64,000 bases of DNA from Tomocerus qinae (GCA_020055645.1 CM034546.1:30628001-30692000), one strand, 5' to 3'. Positions 11,306-23,937 are shown, counted from the stretch's first letter. Notes: a model not told the origin generated them from the sequence alone. A program made the numbers and translations.

Positions 11306-14300
11306 ATGGATAGATTGCCAAAATGGCATGATGGTGTACTTCGAATACCATTAATTTTATTTTTAATTTTATGCACTTTATTTATTGTAGATTCTGCTAA
11401 AATTCAGGTAAATACTATCTTTTATATTTAAAAAAGTGTAAAATTTTGACCAGCTGATTATATCTGATAAAGTTCTGTGATAACGTTAAGGCTGCCATCA
11501 GCAGATATATTCATTCTCTTTAAAATTTCTTTTTAGTAAATAGTTTCTTGTCCAACTCAAAGCGATATAATATAATTTATGAGTGATATACATTATAGTA
11601 CCCGAAGTAGCATATTAATTTGTGTTTCAATTTACTTAGAAAAGTGATATTGTGCCAAAGCTTCAATCTGGATCAACGATTTCATCGGTTGTTAGAAACC
11701 ACCATGAAAATATGAATACAGAATACGGTATGTATCTATTATTTTTTGACTCAAATAAAATATCTTTGAAAATAGCTTTTTGTTACAAAAAATAGAGTAA
11801 TAAAATAAACGCACGTCCTCTGGGCTTTTTGGTTTGAATAGATGATAACACAGAGGGATGATGAAATATGAAATGCAACTAGATTTTGTATAATCACGAA
11901 AACTGATACAGATATATATTATTCAATTGTGTTTTAGGAATTGGGGAACTGGCAATTATAAAATTATTGACGACTATCAGGAGGAGAAGGGATGTAATTA
12001 AAAACGATTACCACATTTTGAAAATTGATCTGCCGCAATCAAACAAAAGCTTGAAAGTTCATCTTGTCAATAATGACCATCCTGTTTCACCTGAGTAATT
12101 GCGTTTAAAAATATTTTTATTCAAAAAATATTTTTCAAAAGGCGAAAATGATATTTAAATGTGATTTATGTACTAATAAAAATAGAGTATTGGTGCACGA
12201 TGGCAATTCCACAACCAGGATGTCTGCAGATTCAAATACACATTTGTACTTAGGGACAACAACGATGGAATCCAATTCAAATGGTAACAATGAAAGCGTT
12301 TATGGCACTGCTGCGATTTCACTGAGTAGCAAAAATAATGGAAAACAAATTGAATTTGTAAGTAAAATATTTGTGCAGTATATGTTTATATATATTCATT
12401 AATATAGATATACTAACTATATTTCTTTTTGGTCGTATGTATGTGTAGAGTGGATTACTAATCCTAGGAGCAGATCATTTTGTGCTTCAGCCTACTAAAG
12501 AAACGTCAACCAAAAATTCTACCAGTCAAATATCACCACATCTGGTTGTTCGAATGGCAAAAAACAACACAACAAGAAAACACGATGGTAAAATAATAAT
12601 ATTTTAATACAGTGTATTGGTAATACCTTTATTTATTACAATTGAAATATTCTCAGTGCTGCGTGTACCAAAGGATGATTTAGTAAAAGCCGTTGAAGAA
12701 ATGAGAAACAGATTTGCAACTGATGAGTCGGAAAAAGCTACTTCGAATGAAACTTCAGAGGAGGCAGACGACTACCAAGATGAGGATTATAATCCTGATC
12801 AAAGTCTTTCCTTTGAGTCACAGCTTCCAATGGCCGTAGCATCCGAGCAGAAGAAAAAGAAAAAGCCGGCTGCCAGTGGCAATAAAATGATAATTGAAAT
12901 TGCTGTTTTCACTGACGCTGCTTTGTTCAGGAAAATGAAAATGAAAACCTCAAAAGAGACACTTCAAAGAGTAAGGAATATGGCGCTCACCGTTGTAAAT
13001 AACGTAAGGAAGAATTTTGTGCAATGAATATATCGAAAGTTTTAACGGGAATTTAATTGATTTCTTTTACTTCTAGATGAATCTTTTATACAAAGAACCA
13101 TCCATGGGCGTCGATCTTAGCTTTAGATTAGTCCATTTGGAGATAATGAAGAGTAACCCTAAAAAGATGAACACGCATAACGGACAAGCTACGAAATATC
13201 TTACCTCGTTTTGCCAATATGCTGGAGACAAAAATCCGAAAGGTGAATTATGGGATCATGCATTGATGTTAACGGGGCTAAATACAGTTGAGGGGGGTGA
13301 TGACTCCATTGTAGGTAAATTCCACATTTTTCAAATTAATAGGGTAACTAACATAATAAACGACGGAAAACAATGTAGTGGCAACCTTAAGATTAAAGGC
13401 CTACTAACCTATACTCTTAGTAGTGTATTTACAACAGGAATTGAATTTTTATTGATAGGCTAGATTTTGTTTTATTGTGTACTGTGTGCTATTTTGCCCT
13501 TTAATACATTAAAATTGATTGTGATGGTTAAAAATGTAAATATTACTTTTTCAAAATTAGTCTCCTTTTTCAAAAGACATTTGTAAGGCGTTTGTTTTGT
13601 ATTATAGGCTTAGCATGGGCTGGGACGATGTGCCTTCGATACTGGAGCTGTTCCATAAGTGAAGGGCAATCCTTTGAATCAGTCTTTACAGTAGCCCATG
13701 AAATCGGACATAGCTTGGGAATGGAACACGATGGCTATGGACCTAGTATAATGTGTAATCCGGAACTTTACCTAATGTCCGCAACTACTGGTATTTAAAA
13801 TTTTGATGCATTTTAATACATTTATATTATTCCCAATGGAAAATAAACATAACAATAATAAATAAAAATAATAAACAATAATAATAAATAAAAATAATAA
13901 ATAAAAATAATAAATCTGGCATTTAATATTTTAGGAATTGGTAAAGTAACGTGGTCAAAATGTTCCACTTCTAATGTTAAAGAATTTATAAAAACTGGAA
14001 ACCCAGAAGTGGGGAAGAAAGACGTAAAAAGTAAACCATTATGCTTGACTAAAAACTCTCCGAGGACAAGCAAAGCTTTAAAATTTAGTGATGGAAGATT
14101 GCCAGGTCAAATTTATGAAAAAAGTGATCAGTGCAGATTGGAATGCGGAGAGAGTTGCAAACCTTACAAGGCTTTCTATTATCCATATAATGTACGGTGT
14201 AAATTAACAACTAATCATTCAAAAATTCAGTTTTGAAATCACCAAAAGTCTTGACAATTAAGTTTTGCGTTAATACTTACAATAATTAAAAAATCCACGT

Positions 14301-14629
14301 TTCTAGACAATTTTAATACCAAACTAAAATTAAAAAGTGTAACTTTGAAAAACGGTTTAATTTATTTATATTAATTTATACACAGAATGTTTGCAAAATG
14401 CTTTACTGTGAAGGAACTAGCAAAAGTAAAAAAAGTTACGTGAAAGAAGCACATCCTGCGTTAGAAGGAACAAAGTGTGGAGACACCAAAGGCAAAGTAA
14501 TATTTATTATAAACGTTTTGATAATTTGTTGTAATTTACAATAATAACATTTTGTATATTATATAATGATATTTATTATACTTTCAGCATTGTCGTGGAG
14601 GAAAGTGTGTTGCAGTCGGTAAACAATAA
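11306..14629 (+). CDS. ADAMTS-like secreted zinc metalloprotease, copy C
   Basis: Eleven exons: 11306-11407, 11640-11727, 11938-12094, 12186-12357, 12449-12587, 12657-13003, 13077-13314, 13608-13790, 13935-14191, 14386-14496, 14588-14629; 611 residues. Every exon matches copy B in length and phase except exon 6, which is one codon shorter. A signal peptide (FLILCTLFIVDSA), a propeptide, a lysine-rich linker, the catalytic site HEIGHSLGMEHDG, the Met-turn YLMS and the cysteine-rich end CVAVGKQ are all present. It is the most diverged of the three copies in introns and spacer, so it is the outgroup of A and B. Downstream, the 3' flank stays similar to those of A and B for about 350 bp and then differs. 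It looks intact and secreted. The nearest family members I can name are arthropod ADAMTS-like reprolysins. Confidence 0.9.
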
Positions 14630-15197
14630 GTTAACAATCAAATTATATTCAGATAAAATTGTTCAATTCTATACTACCTCATCACAGCACAGTTCACAGT
14701 CCGCATGAGAAAAATTGTAAATAATTATTATTTGAGTTCATTTATTTGAATAAGATAAATACAACATTCATTATATCTATACTCTAATAACTGTAACATC
14801 AAATTTTGCTAACGTCATCTACACCATGCCATTGGTCAATATTAGTGAATGTAAAAATGAGATTGAAATAATTTCACAAGACTTTAAAGTGACATATTAT
14901 TGATGTTAAAATATTGACATAATTGACAGTTAAAATAACAATAAATTAATACTGTAATTATTATTTTTGAAGCTTTGAACAAAGTATTATGTGGAAGTAA
15001 AAGTCACTTCATTATCTAAGGCATTGGTAACAGGTTGGTATACAAAGAGGCCTGTAATACATATGTATAGTTAAAGTTTGAAAGGCTGTACCTTGTCATG
15101 TTATTTTAAATGGAAAAAAATCTAAAAATCAGGATAAATAATTGGAAATAATGTTAAAAAATACAGGAACGCCTTTTATACGTTTTAAAAATGTCTT
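14630..15197. other. 3' flank of metalloprotease C, end of the duplication unit
   Basis: This stretch is similar to the sequence just after copies A and B for a few hundred bases, then becomes unique before the convergent serine protease gene. No gene is seen. Confidence 0.6.
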
Positions 15198-16842
15198 TCA
15201 TTTCTTTTGAGTTCCTTTTGTCGCATGAATCATGCTCCACTTTTGAATATTTATAATTAGGCATACTTCCAATAAAATCACAACAAGTACTGATAAGATT
15301 GCTATAATTGTAATTATATATGATATTTCAAAGTTTTCCTCCGCGATGGGAGATTCTTTAAAACTGAAACAAATCTGTCTTATCCAGTTGACAATATTAG
15401 AATCAGTCAGAATAGTAAATACAGCAGGAGGAGATCGTCGGCAATTATCATTGTAGAATAGAATTCCGCACAGCACGTTAGTAGTTCCGTTCCAGCAAAA
15501 AGCACCGCCTCCACTATCACCCTCACAAACAGAGGCGTTTGGAAAATGACTCAGTCCACACAAGGCCACTTCAAAAGATAAGTTTTCTTCATTGAAAGTA
15601 CTATATTCCCTTTTGCAACCATCGGTCTCAATTATTTCAAGAGTAAGAGTTTGTAGAATATCAGCATACATTGGTTGGATTTCACTAGAGTTTGAAGTCC
15701 TACCCCATCCAGCAAATGTCATGTTTCCTTAAAAATCAAATTAATTAGAGCATTAATAAAACTAAAAATATAGACCAATGGATAAGATGTTAATGTGAAG
15801 ATATTAATGTGAAGCTATATAATTAAAGTATGTTAGTATCAGTAATCAGTAGTAATGGCCATGAGGAAAGAGAAACAAATCAAAACCCAATCGCATAATT
15901 ACAATACATTTTTGCTACAATATATCGTACACGAATATAACTAACATAGTATTATCTTATCTAAAAATTTATTTGATATCAAACGTTATAATATACGTAT
16001 AGAAAGCCTTTAGAAATATTACAACGCTTATTACTCATATTTAACTCAGTACAAGTGCAATTACAGGTAATGAGTAATGGTCATACATACGTTTACATCA
16101 TTTGTGGAGCAAGTCATGTGCTACTTGAGTGGTAGCAAAAAAAAATTGGGGGTTATTAACATCAGTAATTGCAAGAAGTATATTATTCTGATCATTTACG
16201 ACGTAATCAATACTTGAAAAGCTCTAAAACACAATTTGTATATGTGGGCAAGTATTCATAGAAAATGAACTTACCTTTCATAATTTTATTTCTATAATGT
16301 AAGAAGACAGGACTAATAGATTCATCAAATGGCAACGGTGGTGCTGATAAATGAAGGAGAACTAAATCGTAGGTAAATGATTCCCTGCAAATTACAAGAT
16401 TAGATGAAGTTACACACCGAGAATTATTTAAGGGTTTTTTGACCAATTTTCATGCATATTTTTTAACAATACAACAAAATAAAACTGTTTTACGCGTTTC
16501 TTACTTTATATCCATGCGAGGATGAAAAATTCTTTTGTCGATTCGTCTAATTTGTTTATGTGTGTAGTTTTTCAATCGATCGTAATCCCCAGCAACTACT
16601 TTAAGAGAATTCAAGGAGATATTATGTTGTGCACAGTGACCTGCCGTAAGAATCCAGTCTTCGTTGATGATGACACCAGAACAGCGTGTTTCATAATGGT
16701 AATTGTCCACTGTTATGATTATTCTCACTGTAGATGTAAAAGAATTTTTATCTGCATCCTTGCCGTTAATAACTCCTTCACAATTGTTCAAAAGTGTTAC
16801 AAATACTTGAGAAATAATTAAAATTTGTAATTTTTTTCCCAT
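15198..16842 (-). CDS. membrane-anchored S1 serine protease 1
   Basis: Three exons read leftwards: 16842-16505, 16384-16275, 15727-15198; 325 residues with phases 2 and 1. Residues 1-23 form a signal peptide ending NNCEG, followed directly by VINGKDAD, the position of the activated N-terminus. The catalytic triad is His69 (LTAGHC), Asp119 (YDLVLLHL) and Ser221 (CEGDSGGGAF). Residue 189 in chymotrypsin numbering is Ser, and the usual Gly216 and Gly226 appear as Asn and Ala, so this is not a trypsin-like pocket and may be narrow. A hydrophobic segment near residues 283-309 followed by a basic tail predicts a type I membrane anchor. It is paralogous to the genes at 22148-23796 and 47574-49205 with the same exon structure. 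No arginine or lysine precedes VING, so a classical activation cleavage is not evident. Confidence 0.9.
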
Positions 16843-17445
16843 CTTGATGAATTAACCAAGAAACGGGAGTATAAATTGAATAAAAAACGAAAAAGGATTT
16901 AAGAGAACTTCAAATCCTTCACAGAATGGCAAGGCAATCCTATGATGACATTGGTAATGACAGTACTTCTGACATTTCAATGAATTTAACTTCAAGTTGA
17001 AGTTATCATTACTTCCATTATCAGCATCACAATAATATTATAATGCATTGCGTTTTTGTTGACCAGATTATACCGAAAAGAATCATGATTCACCAGTATT
17101 ATCCGTCATGAGTATATTGGCGCCAATACATGTAAGCGTAATGTTCGAGTGTACAATTTATGTTAATAGTACTAAATAACAAATCGAAATGAATGATGTA
17201 AGAATAGGAATCATAATTTTCGTGTCTGTTTCACATATCTCAGCAGTAATCAATTTGTGTGCACACTGTTTATCAGTAATTCGTTGAAAAAGTAAGTGAT
17301 ATTTTGTCTGTAGAATACAGTGTCAGATTTTTCTTCCAAATCCCACTTAATCCTTTTCTCTCTGTTAGCATTTACAAATTTATTATCAGTTTTTATTAAG
17401 GGAAGTATCTAAAGAAATTAAAGATGCACTTATATTAATAATTTA
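16843..17445. other. upstream region of serine protease 1
   Basis: About 100 bases before the start codon resemble the regions before the other two serine protease genes (23797-23930 and 49206-49330), consistent with a co-duplicated promoter. I see no further exon of the CD36 fragment here. Confidence 0.45.
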
Positions 17446-18178
17446 TTACTCGTAAACGTAAGGACCAAATTCTTGTAGCTTGGGATTTTCTCCTCTTAAT
17501 TCTACTCCATCTGGATTTCTGACATGAAATATGTAAAACTTCAGTTTAATTGGCAGTGTTATGTTACTCCATTTATTCCAAGTTTCTGATCCGTTCACAA
17601 GTTTTGTTTCCTAAGACACGAAAGTTAACATTATCATTAGGATTTCTTACTAACTATATCGCTTACCAAAAATGTCAAATGAAATCATAAAACCATGATA
17701 ATGTGTTTATAATGAACTCAAAGTTAAAGTTTTGTTAAGTTATAAACATATATCTACTTTGAAATGTAACGGGGACATTCTAAACGAAATAAAATTGTAT
17801 TTTCATAAAAACCTCTTCACCGTAATAGTTTTGGTGTAATAAGATTCAAGTGTTATAATATTGTCAACAACTATAAATATTACACAATCACAAAGAAATT
17901 TATTGTTCTGAGGAGAATAGCGCAGCAGTAAAGTCTTACATCTCGTCGCGTAGACGATCAAATAAAAGAGAAAAGAAAATGGGTGCAAAAGATACAATAT
18001 AAAAGTTACCTAAAATGTTATTCAAATTAGCTAGTAAAATGAAAGTGCAGGTAGTACCTACCTCTTTTATTCGCTTATCAACTACATTTGGAAGAACAGC
18101 CCATCCCACTATTGCTGCAATGGCAATAATTATGATTCCAACAATTGTAACAGAGCTAAAAACAATTTTCACGTACAT
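17446..18178 (-). pseudogene. CD36 / scavenger receptor class B N-terminal fragment
   Basis: Two minus-strand exons are recognisable: 18178-18062 (39 codons, donor gtaggt) and 17610-17450. The first encodes a cytoplasmic start, a transmembrane helix and GWAVLPNVVDKRIKE. The second has ETKLVNGSETWNKW, then KFYIFHVRNPDGVELRG and EFGPYVYE. These are the diagnostic opening elements of the CD36 family (two-pass membrane proteins that bind lipids and lipoproteins): N-terminal membrane segment, GSE-W-W, phenylalanine-rich 'FHVRNP' and 'GPYVY'. A full member has about 500 residues, and this stops after about 93. After TACGA there is either a donor (gtaata) or an immediate stop. No later exon is seen between here and the serine protease start at 16842, so it is best read as a truncated gene copy. 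Confidence 0.75.
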
Positions 18179-18944
18179 TATAAAGCTGTTTTTCTTGAAA
18201 CCGTATATGTTAAAATTTGCTCAAAACTATATTTTGGTAAATGAATAGTTTGTAAAATGCATTGCTCATAATTTTGCAAGTACACCAGTACAACTTTGAT
18301 ACCTGGAATCTGATCTTATCAATTTGGATTATACAAAGTAATTCCTCCTTAATACATGCATATAAAACCTAGTTGTGCATACGTGTATGAAGGGCTTATG
18401 CAAAAAAGACATCCGACAGCAGAGACCCATAAACACAGTCCTCGATTTTTCATTTAAAAGTTAATAAACAGATCCATGATCACTATAATACATTCGGGTC
18501 TAGTGCCTTTCCATCACAATACTATCATCATATTACGATCATATATTAATGTTATGAGCAATATATTTAACATAAATATTTCAGCATGCAGTATTACAAA
18601 GTTATGTAGTTTGATTGCACACTAATCCCCACGAGCTTTATATGATTATACTGTTAATCTTAATCCAGAGTTACGATAAATTTAATTCCTTCAAAATTGT
18701 CAATTTCTAATTATTGTTCGTAATAAATCTTGTATAATTGTTTCAACCATTCAACCGATCACAATTCCATTTTGTTGTTCGTAATGTAGTAATATTTAAA
18801 ATAATAAATTATGAATGATTTCTGAGGAAATACAAACACGCCCTTCTTGCAAGGTCCCCTTCTAGTCTTTATTACGCAATTATCCAGAGGAAACCATGTA
18901 TACAATTACCAGACAAAAAAGTCCCATCTAAATTCGTAAAACAA

Positions 18945-18975
18945 CCTAACGAACTGACAAAAGCAGTTCGTTAGG
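18945..18975. repeat. perfect 12-bp hairpin
   Basis: CCTAACGAACTG and CAGTTCGTTAGG are exact reverse complements separated by 7 bases. A second inverted pair, TTATAAGC and GCTTATAA, lies immediately downstream. Function unknown; possibly the core of an old inverted-repeat element. Confidence 0.75.
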
Positions 18976-20591
18976 CAAATTATAAGCAACATAGCTTATA
19001 ATTTGTTGCTATACAACAACAACTTGGCCCAAAGGCCACACGGCCATAGTACCATTTACCAAAGTTGCAATAACCAATCCTTATATTTTGGGTAGTCATT
19101 AAGAGTGTAGAAATATTTTGCCAAGCATAATATGATATGGTGTCATAATAAAACAAGGATTATTATAAGCTCTTAAGTAAACCGTACTGTTCCATTATTG
19201 CCAAATGGACTATTTTCCCATTGGATTTCCATATTGAGATTGTGACCATCAAATTTATTTAAATTTAACTGAATTTACTTGTCGGGGATTATGTGTCAAG
19301 TGCCAGCAACGCGCAACAATGCTGACTTGAATGCAAATATTATTTGCATGCCCATGAGCAATATTCCCATTTGTGTCAAGTAACTGGAGATATGTTGTAT
19401 AGTAGTAGCGTAAATAAAGTAAAACTACAGATATATATGAACAATAATTTTGCTATTCATCAAGCAATCAAGCACTCACTCTCACTCTTTTGCAAACATT
19501 AATATACCTTTGTTGTCTGCCTGACTTCTGTACCAGCGAGCTAAAAGCTGCTGCATGGCTATGATTTATAAGAGTTTAATTCCTTTGTATATGTTTACTA
19601 TTTTTGTCTGTCTGTCCGTCCTTCCGTCTGGGAAACCTTGTGGGCAATAACTTTCAAATGGTTTGAGCTATAGTGTTCAAATTTTCAGGGTACCATCTTA
19701 AGATTAAACGAAGATCAAGGTCGTAAATAGGTAAAATCGGTGACACTCCTGACCAAGGGAGGGGTTTAAAAAGTTTTTTAATCGGTGAAGCTTAGCTATA
19801 TACATCGTAGAAAGGCGTGTAATAGCTCTCGTTCGAAAGCAAAAAGATATATGGACGCTACTAATGAGGTCACAATTATCCCCTGACAGGAGAAAGGGGT
19901 GGAAAATAAGAGGAAATTAAAATTAGTGTAACTTTGGTTCTATTAAAATCATAAAGCCGTGTTATTTGCCTTATTCGAAAGTAAAAAAATCTTTAACAAC
20001 AATAATAAATAGGCCGCACCTCTCTTTGATGATGGAAGTGAGTGATTAACTAATAATTGACTTAATTCTGTACTGCTCACAGTAAAATATCGTGTAATGA
20101 CTTATTCGAAAGCTGACAATTTTTGTGACACTTTTGAACAAGCCAATGACAGCCAGAAGACAAATGTTTTGACTCTCTTGGCTTGAAAGTGTTTTGGCTT
20201 AGATAAACTCCTTTGCAATTATACTTCCGTTTTGTAATGGTTTACTCCCCCTTATAAATATAATATGAACTATATATAGATATAGTTGAACCCAGCTAAG
20301 GGGCGAACCTGGCACTCAAGAGAAATTAAGCAGGCAACCCATCACAGTAATAAAAACAATTCCGGTTCAAATGGGGAATAATAAAACATTATTTTTATTA
20401 AACACCCCAGAATGTTCCCCTTTCCGGGATTTTGGAAAACGAATTGCCTTCTTTAGCTAATTATTTCCATTCAATCACCAATAATCATCTTATGTGAATT
20501 CGTATTATTGTTCTGATGTTATAATAATATGAAACAACTCAATTCGTTGGTTTAGAGGGAGGGGCATGCGCATTTTACTTTTGTGCTTTCA

Positions 20592-20715
20592 AGGAACGTG
20601 CATATATTACGTTGATAGTTGATGGGAGGAAGCGATGCCCAAAAGAGTTACAGCTAGCACTTGCGCTACACTTGAGAAAGGGGGTTTTACGTTACGTAAT
20701 ATATGCAGGTTTCCT
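20592..20715. repeat. short inverted-repeat element
   Basis: The ends AGGAACGTGCATATATTACG and, in reverse complement, AGGAAACCTGCATATATTACG match with few differences and bracket about 75 bases. The architecture fits a MITE remnant, but no target duplication could be assigned. Confidence 0.55.
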
Positions 20716-20776
20716 AGGCGGTCGTACCAAGACATAGATAGTCAGGTATTAGTGCGATTATATTATAGATAGATAA

Positions 20777-21106
20777 TATCGTCCCTTAAGGAACCAAATA
20801 GCCTATCTCCACTTTTCGTTTTGTGGACGAAATAGCCTATCTCCATTTTTCGTTTTGTGGACGAAATAGCCTATCTCCATTTTTCGTTTTGTGGACGAAA
20901 TAGCCTAAACGCCATGGAGCCTAAATGCTGCGCCATGTATAGGTGCTATGTAGAGAGTGTCTAGGCTATGGAGATAGGCTATTTCGTCCACAAAACGAAA
21001 AATGGAGATAGGCTATTTCGTCCACAAAACGAAAAATGGATTTAGGCTATTTCGTACACAAAACGAAAAGTGGAGATAGGCTATTTGGTTCCTTAAAGGA
21101 CGATAT
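20777..21106. mobile_element. foldback transposon with 34-bp tandem repeats in both arms
   Basis: Each arm contains three units of 34 bp. The left-arm unit opens CGAAATAGCCTATCTCCATT and closes TCGTTTTGTGGA; the right arm carries its reverse complement. The outer ends are inverted copies over 25 bp with one mismatch (TCGTCCCTTAAGGAACCAAA against TCGTCCTTTAAGGAACCAAA), and ATAT flanks both sides. The unpaired centre is about 70 bp and there is no coding sequence. The terminal TCGTC and the TA/ATAT flank are shared with the MITE at 2807-2957, so both may depend on the same transposase type, although the rest differs. On single strands the element would fold into one very long hairpin. Confidence 0.9.
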
Positions 21107-21248
21107 GTTATTCGCCTACGTCAAAAGAAGTTTCAGTGGCAGAAGGTCGCGCGATTGAACCGAAAATATATTTCAAACATGTTCAGGCCAACAATCATAC
21201 GTGATAATATTACTTCAATGTGGAAATGACAAAAATGTTTTGTATCAT

Positions 21249-21366
21249 GTATAGGCATTATATTTTTAAAATTGTGGCGGAGGAAATTGTGTGAACACCC
21301 AAACTATAATAAGACATCATGGTTCAATTCTCCACTACCTCATCATATAGTTCACAGCTCATGTGG
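21249..21366 (+). pseudogene. decayed metalloprotease 3' end (last exon plus 3' flank)
   Basis: The stretch attgtggcggaggaaattgt aligns with the last exon of copy C (cattgtcgtggaggaaagtg). It is followed, with small gaps, by ggttcaattctccactacct, catcatatag and ttcacagctcatg, which match the 3' flank after 14629. The reading frame is broken and upstream exons were not found. This is a relic of a fourth copy on the same strand as A to C, now isolated between two serine protease genes. Confidence 0.72.
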
Positions 21367-22147
21367 AGATAACTTATCTATTCATTACTCACCTATATAG
21401 AATATAAATAAAGAATTATTTTAACACAAATAAATAAAGTGCATTGGAATACATATTATTTATTACACACTGCTTCTTTATGGAATCCGTTCTAATATAA
21501 GGTAGTTACCATAACGTTTAAATAATAACTGCACATGGCAGCCAATTTTGTTTAAAGATTTCCAATAACATAACATTTTTTGACTTTTGAAAGTGGAAAG
21601 TTACATGTATTCTAAGTTACGGATGTGACGGTTCTATCTGTAGTAGGCTCTACTATACGCTTAGACTTGGTAAGATGTACTTCCTTTCCTTATTCAAAAC
21701 GTTATTAAAAGGTTATTAAAATGAGAACTATATTTTCAACTTTTTAGCCAATTGAGTGAAATAATGAAAAAACTTACACCATATAATACATGCATGAAAG
21801 TGGGCATTGAAATGTGTAAATATAAATTAAGAATTAAATTGTAATTATCACCTCATTTGTATAACTTATCTCTCCTGAGTGGGCATTATATAGTGTTACC
21901 TATATGCATACATTAGAGTATTTGTATTTCATTGCAATAAATTAAAAGACATAAATCTGTTGAAAATATTTTTCCAAAATTTTGCACTATCAAATCTATC
22001 AGAAAATTTTCCTAATTGACCGTATTTAATATTTTGCCAGTTTTAAATGTATATTTAAAATTTTGGATGCCACAATTGATTTTTTGTTTGTGTATTTGGT
22101 TGTGTTCTCAAATCACTTTACATGCCACCTTTAAATGTGACACTTAA

Positions 22148-23796
22148 TTATACCTCTTCTTCCATTTCTTTCGAGTTCCTTATGTTCTTCGAATCATTCA
22201 TATTCAAAATTCTATAACTTAACATTTGGATGTTCTGGGGTATCCTAGAAGGACATAACCTATGAACACATTGGGGAATAACAAAGGCTAAAAAGATTAC
22301 AACGACTCCTGCTAGGATTAAGCTCTCAATTGTAAAGTAATTCTCAGTCATGGGAGATTCTTTGAAACAAGTTTTTCTTATCCACTTTACAATATTAGGA
22401 TCAGTCAGAATAGTAAATACAGCAGGTGGAGATCGTTGACAGTCAACGTTGTATGATAGAATTCCACACAACACGTTAGCATTTCCATTCCAGCAAAATG
22501 CACCACCTCCACTATCAGCCGCACAAACAGAGGCGTTTTGAAAATGACTCAGTCCACACAAGGCCACTCCAAAAGATTTCTTTCCCTCACTGGCATGTTT
22601 ATATTCCTCCTCGCAAATATCGTTTTCGGTTATTTCAAAAGTAATAGTTTGTAGAATATCAGCATACATAGGTTGGCTTTCACTATCGCTTGAAATCCTT
22701 CCCCATCCAGCAAATGTCATGTTTCCTTAATATTTTAAAGGAAATTAAAGTTTTACAGCTACAATACTAAAATATAAAGAAAAAACTATAAATAAAATGT
22801 AAGAATTTTATCACTGAGGTTATGACAAACACAAATCAAAACTTCCAATTTCATGAACATGTCTGTATTTTTGCTACAGTACATTGCAATGTATATACAC
22901 GTATTATACTCGCGGAGATAACCCTATCTTATCTAAAAAAATTATTTGTTATCAAAATTATATAGAAAAACTACCGAAATTGCAGGTAATGACGATATAT
23001 ACGTTTATATCATTTGTTCTTGTTCAGCCAGATAATATATATAGCAAGATAATATAATATTATGATGAAGAACATTGGCGACATGGTGACGTCGCCTCGG
23101 GAGTAGCACTATCTTAGGATGTATGTAGTTCTGATTATCAAAGACGTATTGAATAGGTGAAAACTTCAAAAATGTTATGAACAACCAATACAATTTATAT
23201 TACAGTAAATAAAATAAATTTGGTCTTACCTTTGGTAATGTTATTTCCGTAATGTAAGGAAACAGAGCTAATTGATTCATCAAATGACAATGGCGTTGTT
23301 AAATGCAGGAGAACTAAATCGTAGGTTAGTGATTCCCTGTGAAACAATATTAAAAGAATAATTAAAATATTATGCATAGAACTTTTGTTTAACGGTCTTT
23401 TGACCAACTTTTCAGCATTTTCTAAGAATACAACAAAAGAAAGCGTTTTTCTTACCCTAAATCCATTCGAGGATGAAAAATTCTTTCGTTGATTCGTCTA
23501 ATTTGTTCAGTCGTGTCATTTTTACAAAGATCTTTATCTCCAGCAACTACTTTAATAGCGGTCAATGAGATTTGATGTTGTGCACAATGACCTGCCGTGA
23601 GAATCCAGTCTTCATTGATGATGACACCAGAACAGTGTGTTTTATAATTGTAATTGTCCATTGTTATGATTATTCTCACTGTAGATGTAAAAGAATTTTG
23701 ATCTGCATCCTTGCCGTTAATAATTCCTTCACAATTGTGAAAAAGTGTTACAAATACTCCTGTGCCAATAAAAATCAATAAATTCTTCCGTACCAT
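22148..23796 (-). CDS. membrane-anchored S1 serine protease 2
   Basis: Exons read leftwards: 23796-23456, 23336-23230, 22725-22148; 341 residues. I chose the ATG at 23796 because it aligns with the starts of the two paralogues and opens a good signal peptide (MVRKNLLIFIGTGVFVTLFH); an in-frame ATG at 23925 would add 43 residues. After NCEG comes IINGKDAD. The triad is His70, Asp120 and Ser221. The motif around the nucleophile reads VCAADSGGGAF, so oxyanion-hole residue 193 is Ala rather than Gly and residue 189 is Ser. A membrane segment lies at about 282-300, followed by a cytoplasmic-type tail of about 40 residues, longer than in paralogues 1 and 3. All six expected core cysteines around the active site appear present. 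It may have reduced activity or be a binding protein. Confidence 0.88.
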
Positions 23797-23937
23797 CGTG
23801 AATGATTTTAAACCTGAAACGGCTATACATACAAATTGAATAATAAAAACTGAAAAAGGATTTGCGAGAACTGCAAACCTCTTACAGGATGACCATTCCT
23901 TTGGAATTGACAGTACTTCTGACATTTCATTGCATTT

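Larger units (their letters stand above)
18179..22147. other. repeat-rich spacer between the CD36 fragment and serine protease 2
   Basis: No intact gene is recognised. The stretch holds a 12-bp perfect hairpin (18945-18975), an inverted-repeat element (20592-20715), a foldback transposon of 34-bp repeats (20777-21106) and a decayed metalloprotease 3' end (21249-21366). Around 19600-20100 the sequence contains TCTGTCTGTCCGTCC followed by AT-rich low-complexity text. It looks like an old dispersed repeat, but I cannot classify it. Confidence 0.6.

Noticed and set aside
23797..23925. Upstream in-frame ATG of serine protease 2
   Set aside because: The extra 43 residues have no counterpart in the two paralogues and would bury the signal peptide.
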